Assembly (NCBI RefSeq): GCF_009720245.1
Contig: NZ_WJSQ01000001.1
Span: forward strand, 1-52,401
Direction: 5' to 3'
Length of the DNA stretch: 52,401 bases
DNA from: Sphingomonas segetis
GTDB taxonomy: Bacteria; Pseudomonadota; Alphaproteobacteria; Sphingomonadales; Sphingomonadaceae
Part shown: positions 9,578-16,627 of the stretch, in pieces
How the letters are laid out: the number at the start of each line of letters is the position of its first letter
Numbering within the stretch: the stretch's first letter is position 1
Translations under genes and position numbers: made by a program
The notes under the pieces: model-generated
Told to the model about the DNA's origin: nothing
Database searches by the model: none
What the model saw: only the letters and a program-made list of their open reading frames with translations

Positions 9578-9890
9578 CTCTCGTGTTATCAGTAATTTGT
9601 GGTTTCGATGCCGTAACCATTCCCTACGTTTTGCCGTGCCTTGGGCTTCCTTTCATCTGAACGTAGGGGAAAACGTAGGGCGATTATTCGACGAGCAGAG
9701 TCGGTCCAGCGGTGAAGCGGCACTAGCCCCGCTGATGCCGTCAATCACACAGTCAGCGGGTCTAAGCATCACACCCCAGCAAGTATTGGGGAGAGCACTG
9801 GTCGAGGCGACCCCCCGGTGTTGCCTAAACATCCCGATCCGCACATCCTATCGCTGCTCGGTCGTGAAGGTGCGTTCGTGGGGGGCAGCG
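9572..9890. other. Left non-coding end of the mini-island
   Basis: About 320 bp without a convincing gene. It holds the left arm-like motifs: one inverted CCCTACGTT (9622-9630) and two direct AACGTAGGG. The open frame of the HEPN-like gene extends back through here, but the RBS and composition favour a start at 9891. Probably att arm DNA plus the cargo promoter. Confidence 0.5.
9622..9680. repeat. Left arm-type sites (AACGTAGGG motifs)
   Basis: Inverted CCCTACGTT at 9622-9630; direct AACGTAGGG at 9660-9668 and 9672-9680. The direct pair is 12 bp apart, the same spacing as the right-hand pair, and the two 21-bp blocks differ at one base. Symmetric placement just inside both att repeats is what integrase arm-binding sites look like. 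Confidence 0.65.
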
Positions 9891-10739
9891 ATGTCTAGCG
9901 CTGATGTTGATGTGGCCGATGCAGCGGAGAAGAACGACCGGGACATTCCGCCGCTACAAATGCCGAAGAAGCAGGAACTCTGCACCGTTCAGCTTCGCAG
10001 ATTTCTCAAACGGCATTTCAAGGTTTTCGATTTTTTCTTTTTCGGCCTGCACCTTGCGTCCAAGTCCGATGAAGCGCGGGCAAGGGCAGTCAAGGCGTTG
10101 GCGTCCGTCGATCCAGAACGGTATGCCGCCGATCTGAAGGCCATCGAAGAGGAGCCGTCCCCTACTCAGAAGAAACTCAACGAATTCGGTGACCTGCAAG
10201 GCGAAAACATTGTCATCCGAACGGTAGACAATTTCCTCAGCTATCTCTCCGAAATCATCCAGCAAGCGATCATCAAGCGTCCCGAGATTTTGCGCTCCGA
10301 GGAGACGATTAAGGTCGAAGATGTTCTAAGATTTTCTCGCTACTCCGACTTGATTGCATATCTCGTCGAGAGAAAGGTCAATGACCTAAGCTATTCGAAC
10401 ATAAAGGACGTTGAGCGGTTCGTTCGCAAGCGAACCGGCCTTCAAATGTTTGAGAACGATGAAGAGCGAACGCTGCTGATATTGGCTATCGAGATACGGA
10501 ATATCTACACGCACAACCGGAGGGTGGTTTCCGAAACGACGCTGCGCAAACTGCATGGCCTAAAATATGATTGGAAGCTTGAGAAGGGTAAGCACTTCGG
10601 GACGGGATACGATGAAATCGTCGTCCTTTCGAACAACCTGATCTTGGTCGCCCGTCGGCTCGATGAGTCATTCTCGAAGAAGTTCGGCATTCGGAGAAAG
10701 CGATACGGATCATACGATAAGTCGACGAAACGGCGTTGA
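9891..10739 (+). CDS. HEPN-like protein, candidate RNase effector
   Basis: 282 aa, soluble. The C-terminal half is all-helical in appearance and carries EIRNIYTHNRR (about residues 205-215), which fits the HEPN RNase signature R-N-x3-H (RX4H). It is preceded by an acidic helix (NDEERTLLILA), as in HEPN folds. The N-terminal third has a charged segment and a short aromatic stretch (KVFDFFFFGLHL, about 44-55). ATG at 9891 follows GGGGGG at proper spacing; the frame is open far upstream but through att-like DNA. It is 18 bp ahead of the membrane-protein gene, so an operon. HEPN proteins in mobile cassettes are often toxins or anti-phage effectors; here that is inference. Family assignment is by motif only. 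Confidence 0.6.
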   Translation: MSSADVDVADAAEKNDRDIPPLQMPKKQELCTVQLRRFLKRHFKVFDFFFFGLHLASKSDEARARAVKALASVDPERYAADLKAIEEEPSPTQKKLNEFGDLQGENIVIRTVDNFLSYLSEIIQQAIIKRPEILRSEETIKVEDVLRFSRYSDLIAYLVERKVNDLSYSNIKDVERFVRKRTGLQMFENDEERTLLILAIEIRNIYTHNRRVVSETTLRKLHGLKYDWKLEKGKHFGTGYDEIVVLSNNLILVARRLDESFSKKFGIRRKRYGSYDKSTKRR

Positions 10740-10757
10740 ACTATAGGGATCACGATT

Positions 10758-11402
10758 ATGGGGGTTCTGAGAAAGGCTTGGTCTGGGATCAGCCATGCTT
10801 TCACTCTGCAATCGTTGCTGCTGCTTCTGTTCCCAACGGGCATCGTCGTTGGGTTGGCCCTATGGCTGTCAACGCTCACTGCGATTGTGCGATTGTTTGC
10901 GCCGCTGTCCTACCTTCTGGTTGCGTTGCTCGCGATCATATTGGCGCTCGCCGTCGCCGTCGCACTCGTCAGTGTGGCCAAGCAACTGGGCTGGAAGCCG
11001 AACAGGCGACCGACACGGGCGAAGCTGCCGACCAGAGACGCGCCACTGCCGGATGTGGCGATGTATGTGGCACGGCAGTCTGCCTGGGGCATAGCAAACG
11101 TGGTCGGCAACACGCCCATGCAGATCATCCATAACGAACTGATGGATCGCATCTGCGAAGAAGAGTTGACGGTTTGGGGGCGGATTGGGCAGATGGCGAT
11201 CGACCGGATTAGCACGCACGATTTGCAGATTTCCCAGATGCATGCCGGTAACGGCACAATCACCCGAGGGGGTGAGTGGGGTGTCACCGTGTTCACCGAT
11301 GTCCAGCTGAACTGGAAGCAGGTTCGACGGACGTGGCCGAAGCCGTCTCGGTGGGATCGGCTCTTGACCGCCTTGAACGTAGGACCCGCGAAGAAAACGT
11401 AG
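10758..11402 (+). CDS. Two-helix membrane protein with cytoplasmic domain, unknown
   Basis: 214 aa. Two adjacent hydrophobic helices (about 18-43 and 49-76) are followed by a basic hinge (KPNRRPTRAK) and a polar domain of about 130 residues, likely cytoplasmic. No family recognised. It follows the HEPN-like gene by 18 bp and ends exactly inside a right-hand arm motif (the TAG is part of AACGTAGGG). It could be a membrane anchor, sensor or pore partner of the HEPN protein; which one cannot be told from sequence alone. Confidence 0.6.
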   Translation: MGVLRKAWSGISHAFTLQSLLLLLFPTGIVVGLALWLSTLTAIVRLFAPLSYLLVALLAIILALAVAVALVSVAKQLGWKPNRRPTRAKLPTRDAPLPDVAMYVARQSAWGIANVVGNTPMQIIHNELMDRICEEELTVWGRIGQMAIDRISTHDLQISQMHAGNGTITRGGEWGVTVFTDVQLNWKQVRRTWPKPSRWDRLLTALNVGPAKKT

Positions 11403-11416
11403 GGAAAAACGTAGGG
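11376..11416. repeat. Right arm-type sites (AACGTAGGG motifs)
   Basis: AACGTAGGA at 11376-11384 (one mismatch), AACGTAGGG at 11396-11404 and at 11408-11416. The last two are 12 bp apart, mirroring the left pair. The stop codon of the membrane-protein gene lies within the second motif. Confidence 0.65.
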
Positions 11417-11524
11417 AATTGCCATCTTTCCAGTCCCCTTAGGGCCCTTTATGTCCCTTCTCGCAATGCCAAATTATCCGCAGAAATCTCAGAAAACTGC
11501 TGATTTTTCTCCGATGGACAGGAA

Positions 11525-11576
11525 ACTCTTAATCAGCGGGTCCTAGGTTCGAGCCCTAGTGCGTCCACCATTTTTT
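11525..11576 (+). repeat. attR-like direct repeat (tRNA-Lys 3' half), copy 2
   Basis: Perfect 52-bp copy of 9526-9577. The 5' half of the tRNA is absent, so it is not a functional tRNA. It marks the right end of the mini-island and probably the left boundary of the larger island that follows. Confidence 0.92.
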
Positions 11577-11832
11577 TCAGATACTTGGCGAAAGTCTGAA
11601 ACGTGATCGTGGGGCCGAAGCAAGCACCACGGAAGCACGGAATATCGGTTTCGCACGGCCTGCATTGATTCGTGCGGAGCGGAAGCCTTGGAAAGCTCAC
11701 AACGGTCACTCATGACCAAAGCGTGAAAATGTCATGGGTACACCAGCGGGCAAATGTCTGCCTGCGTGAACCTTACCGGCAAGAACTCATTTTCTGAGGA
11801 ATTCGTCGGGCCATTCCGTATCAGCATAGCTT
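11577..11832. other. Intergenic, left end of the larger island
   Basis: About 255 bp with no convincing ORF, RNA or strong hairpin that I can see. It follows the second att copy and precedes the moeA-like remnant, so it is probably junction DNA. Confidence 0.4.
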
Positions 11833-11883
11833 ATGATCAGCTTCGATGAGGCGATTGAGCTCGTCGACGTCCTGGATTTCTAG
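11833..11883 (+). pseudogene. Possible moeA N-terminal remnant
   Basis: A 16-codon frame, MISFDEAIELVDVLDF then TAG, resembles the start of molybdopterin molybdotransferase MoeA (M-x-S/P-FDEAL...). It points at the 3' end of mobA and stops abruptly, as if the rest were deleted. A molybdenum-cofactor gene next to mobA in a nitrate-reductase island makes sense, but 16 residues could match by chance. Confidence 0.3.
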
Positions 11884-12458
11884 GTGATCCGCTTCTCTGC
11901 CTCGGCGAGATCGTCCGCGGAATTGATGTTGAAGAAGGGATCCTTCTGACCGGCGGCCCATTCGACCTCGATCGCGCCGACCAGCGCCGAAAAGCCCTTC
12001 AGCGACCGGCCTCCGCTCAAAACATAATCATCGACTTTCTCGAGCGTCGACGCGCGCCACAAGCCGCACACCGGATGCGCATGCCCGCCGCTGCTCGCGA
12101 TCGCGCAGCCGAAGTCCTCGATTGCGGCACGGAGACGGTCGAGCAGGTCGGGCGGCAGGAACGGCATGTCGGCGGGGATGGTGAGCAGGAAAGGATAGCC
12201 TTTGGTGCGGACAAACTTCAGGCCCGCTGCGAGTCCACCAAACGGCCCTTCGACGGCGTCGTCCTGGACAATCTCGGCATTCACCGATGGGGCCTGCGCG
12301 AAATCGCGGACCGCAACCGCAACGACGTTCGACCAGCATTGAGCGCGATCGAGTGCCCAGTTGATGAGCCGCCTTTTCCCGAGCTGGCGCAGCGGCTTTG
12401 CGCCGCCGATGCGCCGCCCCTCGCCGCCAGCGAGTATAACCACCGCAACGTCCGTCAC
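11880..12458 (-). CDS. mobA: Molybdenum cofactor guanylyltransferase MobA
   Basis: 192 aa, typical length. The nucleotidyltransferase loop LAGGEGRRIGGAKPL is near residue 8, the metal-binding TIPADMPFLP near the middle, and FFNINSADDL near the end. MobA attaches GMP to molybdopterin to form MGD, the cofactor of NarG. The GTG start at 12458 overlaps the stop of the upstream permease gene (GTGA); a longer frame would run into that gene. Confidence 0.9.
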   Translation of the reverse strand: MTDVAVVILAGGEGRRIGGAKPLRQLGKRRLINWALDRAQCWSNVVAVAVRDFAQAPSVNAEIVQDDAVEGPFGGLAAGLKFVRTKGYPFLLTIPADMPFLPPDLLDRLRAAIEDFGCAIASSGGHAHPVCGLWRASTLEKVDDYVLSGGRSLKGFSALVGAIEVEWAAGQKDPFFNINSADDLAEAEKRIT

Positions 12459-13195
12459 GTGAACAGCAACTTCGCGCCGGCCACCGCCAACACCGCTCCA
12501 AGCGTCCTCAGCAGCCATGGGCGGGGCAGCCGCTCGACGCCGAGCCAGGTTCCGAGCAGCGCGCCGGTGAAAACCGACCCCAGGAATATCGGGAGCTCAT
12601 GCGGCAGGCGACCGACCGACGCCGCGTTTCCCGCGAGACCGGCCGCCGAATTGAGTAAGATGAACGCGGCTACCACGCCGGAGGTGCGCCTCGGTTCTTC
12701 CCAGGCGTTGAGAATGACAAGGGGACTGAGGAAGATTCCGCCGCCGGTTCCAGTCAGCCCCGCCAACAAGCCGAGGACTCCCCCGGCAGGTAATGTGACC
12801 CAGTAGGACGGCGCGCGAACTTCGCGCTCGGCAAGGAACTTCGGCTGCCACAGGAGCCGCAGCGAGCCCAGCCAGAGCAAGATTCCGATCAGCGGTTTAT
12901 AATAGATTGCTGGCAAGTGGATTCCGCCACCGACGAACGCGGCCGGAAAGGCGGTCAGCGCGAAAGCTCCCAGCAGCTTCCAGTTGGTCAGCCCCCGGGT
13001 CCAGTACCGCCACGTGCCGAAGCCGGCGACGAGCAGATTCAGCGCCAGCGCCGTCGGCTTCATCGTCTCCGGCGCGACCGAGAACAGCGCCATCGCGGCG
13101 ATATAGGCCGACGCGCCGCCGTGGCCGACGGACGAGTAAAGCGTCGCGCCAAGTGCAAACAGCAGCGCCAATGCAAGAACTGTGGTCGAGTCCAT
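12455..13195 (-). CDS. TauE/SafE (TSUP) family membrane permease
   Basis: 246 aa with seven to eight membrane helices and two TSUP-type repeats (YSSVGHGGASAYIA and LAGLTGTGGGIFLSPLV). The family exports or imports sulfite, sulfoacetate or other small anions; the substrate here is unknown. It lies between the FNR-type regulator (46 bp) and mobA (GTGA overlap) on the same strand. TauE-like genes often sit in nitrate-reductase clusters, but the role is not settled. Confidence 0.85.
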   Translation of the reverse strand: MDSTTVLALALLFALGATLYSSVGHGGASAYIAAMALFSVAPETMKPTALALNLLVAGFGTWRYWTRGLTNWKLLGAFALTAFPAAFVGGGIHLPAIYYKPLIGILLWLGSLRLLWQPKFLAEREVRAPSYWVTLPAGGVLGLLAGLTGTGGGIFLSPLVILNAWEEPRRTSGVVAAFILLNSAAGLAGNAASVGRLPHELPIFLGSVFTGALLGTWLGVERLPRPWLLRTLGAVLAVAGAKLLFT

Positions 13196-13241
13196 GGCCG
13201 GTTCTAATGCGTTTGTTCCGTCGACGGAAAATGCTCGACGG

Positions 13242-13976
13242 TCAGGCCCCGGATGCAGCCAGTAGCTCGAGACGCCGAAGCTCGAGGATCTCGATCTGGT
13301 GGACCGAGCAGAGACGGATCAGGTGATCCCGCCGGAAGCTGGACAGGACCCGGCTCACCGTTTCCTTTGTCAGGCCGAGATAGTCGGCGATATCAGACCG
13401 GCTCATCGGCAACTGCACCATGGTGCCGACCGAGTCCGAAGTGCCGGCGGCCCGCCCGGCGAGGACGATGAGGAAGGTCGCGAGCCGCTCGATCGCCGTC
13501 TTACGCCCGAGAAGCATCATCTGCTGATGCGCCGAAGCGAGCTCGTGCGCGGCCATTCGATAGAGCTCACGCTCCATTGGCGAATGATCCTCGACGAAGC
13601 CGTCGAAACGGGTTCTTGGGAACCAGCACAATTGGGATGCCTCGACCGCCTCGGCGCTGAACACATGCTCGTCGTCCATGCTGATTCCCAGGAAATCTCC
13701 GGGGGAGACGAAACCGGCGACGTGACACCGGCCATCGGCGAGCAGGTTGTAAAGCTTCAGCGTGCCCGTGGTCAGGGTAAACACGCGCGAGACGGGATCG
13801 CCCTCGTGGAACAGCACCTGGCCGGAGCTGAGCCTGACCGTCCTTCCAAGACTCTTGAAACTGGTTAGGTCAGCGCAGTCCAGCACGCCGCAGACAGCCT
13901 TGTCCCGAACTTTACAGCCCGCGCACGGGTGGTCGGCGGGGAGATCTTCAAGATGACGTTTTGCAGGCGTAAGCAT
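13242..13976 (-). CDS. fnr: Crp/Fnr-family oxygen-responsive regulator (FnrN/FnrL type)
   Basis: 244 aa. The N-terminus has the cluster-binding Cys pattern C18-x2-C21-x7-C29, plus C34, with a central Cys at about 117 as the likely fourth ligand of an oxygen-labile [4Fe-4S]. A cyclic-nucleotide-type beta-roll follows, then an HTH whose recognition helix KETVSRVLSS carries the E..SR residues that read TTGAT half-sites. ATG at 13976 has GGAGAGGA upstream; a GTG 30 bp earlier is less likely. Matching TTGAT-N4-ATCAA-like boxes stand before narG, moaA/hemN and nrdJ/TDT, so it probably activates the island's genes when oxygen is low. Confidence 0.92.
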   Translation of the reverse strand: MLTPAKRHLEDLPADHPCAGCKVRDKAVCGVLDCADLTSFKSLGRTVRLSSGQVLFHEGDPVSRVFTLTTGTLKLYNLLADGRCHVAGFVSPGDFLGISMDDEHVFSAEAVEASQLCWFPRTRFDGFVEDHSPMERELYRMAAHELASAHQQMMLLGRKTAIERLATFLIVLAGRAAGTSDSVGTMVQLPMSRSDIADYLGLTKETVSRVLSSFRRDHLIRLCSVHQIEILELRRLELLAASGA

Positions 13977-14000
13977 GCGACCGTCCTCTCCGGTGACGTG

Positions 14001-14020
14001 GATCACCTGATAAGGTGATC
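14001..14020. promoter_or_regulatory. Perfect palindrome upstream of the fnr-type gene
   Basis: GATCACCT-GATA-AGGTGATC, 8-bp perfect arms, 25-44 bp upstream of the regulator's start and downstream of the preceding gene. It does not fit the FNR consensus. It could be an operator for another regulator or a small hairpin in the leader. Confidence 0.4.
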
Positions 14021-14048
14021 TGGCTCACTCCGGCATAAGGAGAGTCCC

Positions 14049-14411
14049 CTAGCTAGTGCTGACAGACGGGATTCCAGGTCTCTCTTCGTCTCTGCGGCGA
14101 TGGTGGTGATCGTGCGGCTCGTGCTGCTCGCAATGGTGATCGACGCGCGCGTGCATGATCGTCGAGATGAAGGCATAGCCGGGATCATCGGTGCGCTGGA
14201 TGTTGCCGACGACGGTCGTCCAGCTCTCGCCGTCCTCATAAGCCATGAACCTGCTGACGGTGTCGGCGACGAACCGCGGCAAGTCCATTCCCGCGCGTGC
14301 CGCTTCCGTCTGGAGCAACGGCGCAAACTCTGGTTCCCGGATGAAGACATCCTCGGGGAAGTCGCTTTGCGCCGTCATGGCCAGCTTGATGACTTTTCCG
14401 AGCAGCATCAT
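14049..14411 (-). CDS. Unknown protein of the nar operon with His-rich tail
   Basis: 120 aa. The N-terminal part MMLLGKVIKLAMTAQSDFPE is followed by a helical middle (FVADTVSRFMAYEDG) and a C-terminal HARVDHHCEQHEPHDHHHRR, dense in His and likely metal-binding. Its ATG overlaps the parvulin stop (ATGA), which argues that it is translated with the nar operon. I do not recognise a family. A metal or metallocentre chaperone is possible, not shown. Confidence 0.65.
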   Translation of the reverse strand: MMLLGKVIKLAMTAQSDFPEDVFIREPEFAPLLQTEAARAGMDLPRFVADTVSRFMAYEDGESWTTVVGNIQRTDDPGYAFISTIMHARVDHHCEQHEPHDHHHRRRDEERPGIPSVSTS

Positions 14412-15157
14412 TGCACCAGCGGGCTGTCGGCCGCGGCGAGCTCAATGCCTTGGATCGAGGCTCCGGCTGCCAGCAATTGAAGATATTGAGCAACCGCGCG
14501 GTGCTTCGAGGCGGTGCGAAGGCGGTTCTCAATCCAGGGCTTGGCCTGTTCCAGCGGCAGCTGCTTTGCAGCGACGCGGCGATCAAGGCGGACAAGGTGG
14601 AAACCGTGGCGCGATTCCACGACGCGCATCGAACCCACATCCATCGTAGCCATCGCCCGCTCGAGCTCCGGATTCGTATCGCCCTTCGTCACCTGACCAA
14701 GCGAGCCGCCCTGCTCTTTTGACGAGCAGGCCGAGTGCGCCTTCGCCAGTTCGCCGAACCGGCGCGGGTTGCGTCCGAGTTCCTCGTGAAGGACTTCGGC
14801 TTTGGCTCTCGCCTCGGCGCGAGCGGCTTCATCACCCTGGCGGGCCGGGAAGAAGATGTGGGCGGCCTCGTACAGCGGCGAGGTCATGAAGCGGAGCGTA
14901 TTGCGGCGGTAATAGCGCGCGATTTCTTCTTCCGTGGGCTCCGGGACGCGGATCTCCTGCTCGATCAGATTGGCGATGCGCTCGTCCTCGTTCGCGCCGG
15001 CGATTTCGCGCTGGCGAGTACGCTGAACGAGCAGCTCGCGGACGACGAGCGCGGTAGCGGCCTGCCGTTCGGCGTCATCCCGCGACCGGCTTGGATGGTG
15101 CTGCATCTCGCGACCGATTGCGTCCTGGTCGATCGCCACTCCGTTCACGCTGATCAT
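14408..15157 (-). CDS. Parvulin-type peptidyl-prolyl isomerase (NifM/PpiC-like)
   Basis: 249 aa. A helical N-terminal part (about 1-95) is followed by a parvulin domain with ARAKAEVLHEELGRNPRRF, the SACSSKEQGGSLGQVTKGD signature and HGFHLVRLDRR. No signal peptide, so cytoplasmic. Starts one base after the narI stop. Parvulins downstream of narI are known in several proteobacteria and are thought to help fold nitrate reductase. Its stop overlaps the next gene. Confidence 0.88.
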   Translation of the reverse strand: MISVNGVAIDQDAIGREMQHHPSRSRDDAERQAATALVVRELLVQRTRQREIAGANEDERIANLIEQEIRVPEPTEEEIARYYRRNTLRFMTSPLYEAAHIFFPARQGDEAARAEARAKAEVLHEELGRNPRRFGELAKAHSACSSKEQGGSLGQVTKGDTNPELERAMATMDVGSMRVVESRHGFHLVRLDRRVAAKQLPLEQAKPWIENRLRTASKHRAVAQYLQLLAAGASIQGIELAAADSPLVQ

Positions 15158-15158
15158 C

Positions 15159-15932
15159 TCAAGCCGCCTTTTTCCGGCGCACGGGTGCGGGGCTAAGAAC
15201 CGGCCGCGCGACATATGGCGGAAGGTCCTCATCGGCTTCCCGGGCGACCGCGCGGCGTTTGGTCCGAACCACCTGGTAACGGCGCGCGAGATAGCCGAGC
15301 GGAACGCTCCACACGTGCACCAGCCGGGTAAACGGGAAGATCAGGAAGATCGTGAAGCCGAGGAACATGTGCAGCTTGAAGACCAGCGGCACGCCCGCGA
15401 TCAGCTCCGGCTGCGGGTTCAGGACGACGATACCCTGAACATAATTCATGAATTGCACCATCATGTGCCCGTCCAGGTGGCCGAGGCTCAGCGGGATGGT
15501 TGCCATTCCGAGCGACAGCTGAGCGAACAGGAGCAAAAGCACGGCGATGTCGCTGACGCTCGAGGTCTTGCGGATCCGGCTGTCGAACAGACGGCGGTGG
15601 AGAAGCATCACCAGCCCGATGAAGCAAGCGGTGCCGCAGACGCCTCCGACGACGATCGCCATCATTTGCTTGAACGAGTGGCTTATGCCGAGGAACTCGA
15701 AAATGACGACAGGAGTCAAAAGGCCGACCGCATGGCCGCCCAAAATCCCGAGGATTCCGACGTGGAACAGGATCGAGCCCCACACGAGCTCCTTGCGGCG
15801 GAGGAACTGGCTCGACTTCGATTTCCAGCCGTACTGGTCAGTGTCGAACCGAACGAGGCTGCCGATAAGGAAAATCGAAAGCGCAATGTACGGGTAGACG
15901 CCGAACGCGGCGGTGTTGAGGGAATCCTGCAT
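15159..15932 (-). CDS. narI: Respiratory nitrate reductase gamma subunit (cytochrome b)
   Basis: 257 aa with five membrane helices. Haem-ligand histidines are visible in HVGILGILGGHAVGL (two His nine apart) and in the last helix (LHMFLGF...RLVH). NarI takes electrons from quinol in the inner membrane and passes them to NarH. Starts 2 bp after narJ. The C-terminal tail of about 40 residues is basic and longer than in E. coli. Confidence 0.95.
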   Translation of the reverse strand: MQDSLNTAAFGVYPYIALSIFLIGSLVRFDTDQYGWKSKSSQFLRRKELVWGSILFHVGILGILGGHAVGLLTPVVIFEFLGISHSFKQMMAIVVGGVCGTACFIGLVMLLHRRLFDSRIRKTSSVSDIAVLLLLFAQLSLGMATIPLSLGHLDGHMMVQFMNYVQGIVVLNPQPELIAGVPLVFKLHMFLGFTIFLIFPFTRLVHVWSVPLGYLARRYQVVRTKRRAVAREADEDLPPYVARPVLSPAPVRRKKAA

Positions 15933-15934
15933 TC

Positions 15935-16627
15935 CTACGCTCCCGCTCTCGCCAGTTGGGCCGCTCGACTGCGAACGGAGTCACCCGAATAGGAGCAATC
16001 CTTAAGCGCCGACCCGGCGGTGAAATCGACAGGGTCCTCGGCCCATTCGCGGTCGAGCTCCTGGAGGTCCTTCGGGTCCTCGGGCTCGCTGGCCAGGATC
16101 GCTTCCACTTCCGCATCATCGGCCTCACGGTGCGCGAGCGTTACCAGCGCTCCGAGCAGAGCGGCATAAGTAGAATGCCGCTCTTCCAGGCGGATTCTCA
16201 GCGCCTCGATAATCTCGATCGCGTCCGTCAGGTAGCGGCGCGCGTGGACTTCCGGAATCACGCTCAGGAATTCGAGAAAGAGAGGCAGATAGTCCGGCAT
16301 CTCGGCCGCATCCAGCTCGAACCCGTTCATCCGGTAGATCAGCGCAAGATTGACCATCGCCTGGCCGCGATCGCGACTCTCCCCATGGCTGTGCTCGTAA
16401 AGGTGGAGCGCCAGCCGCTTGGAGCGGTCGAACAGGCCGATCCAATATTCCTGCGCATCCATGATATCGCTCCGACGCAGCCGCTCGATGAAGACGTTCA
16501 CACCCTCCAGCTCAGCGGCCGGGATCGCCCGCTCCTCGCCGATCGCCTGCTCGACCTCGTCGAGCGCCGACTGAAGTTCGGGCGTCGGATAATCGAGCAG
16601 CGCTCCAAGCGCTTTCAGCGTAATCAT
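15935..16627 (-). CDS. narJ: Nitrate reductase assembly chaperone NarJ
   Basis: 230 aa, helical, with the TorD/NarJ-family segment YRMNGFELDAAEMPDYLPLF and an early LGALLDYPTPELQ. NarJ binds apo-NarG and helps insert the Mo cofactor; it is not part of the final enzyme. ATG overlaps the narH stop (ATGA), showing coupling. Confidence 0.94.
   Translation of the reverse strand: MITLKALGALLDYPTPELQSALDEVEQAIGEERAIPAAELEGVNVFIERLRRSDIMDAQEYWIGLFDRSKRLALHLYEHSHGESRDRGQAMVNLALIYRMNGFELDAAEMPDYLPLFLEFLSVIPEVHARRYLTDAIEIIEALRIRLEERHSTYAALLGALVTLAHREADDAEVEAILASEPEDPKDLQELDREWAEDPVDFTAGSALKDCSYSGDSVRSRAAQLARAGA

Noticed and set aside
9597-9890. N-terminal extension of the HEPN-like ORF
   Set aside because: The open frame crosses arm-type motifs and lacks an RBS; ATG 9891 has a good RBS and normal-looking protein follows.
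11525-11570. Second tRNA-Lys gene
   Set aside because: Only the 3' half is present; no D-arm or 5' acceptor strand, so it is an att repeat. The same holds for 36019-36066.
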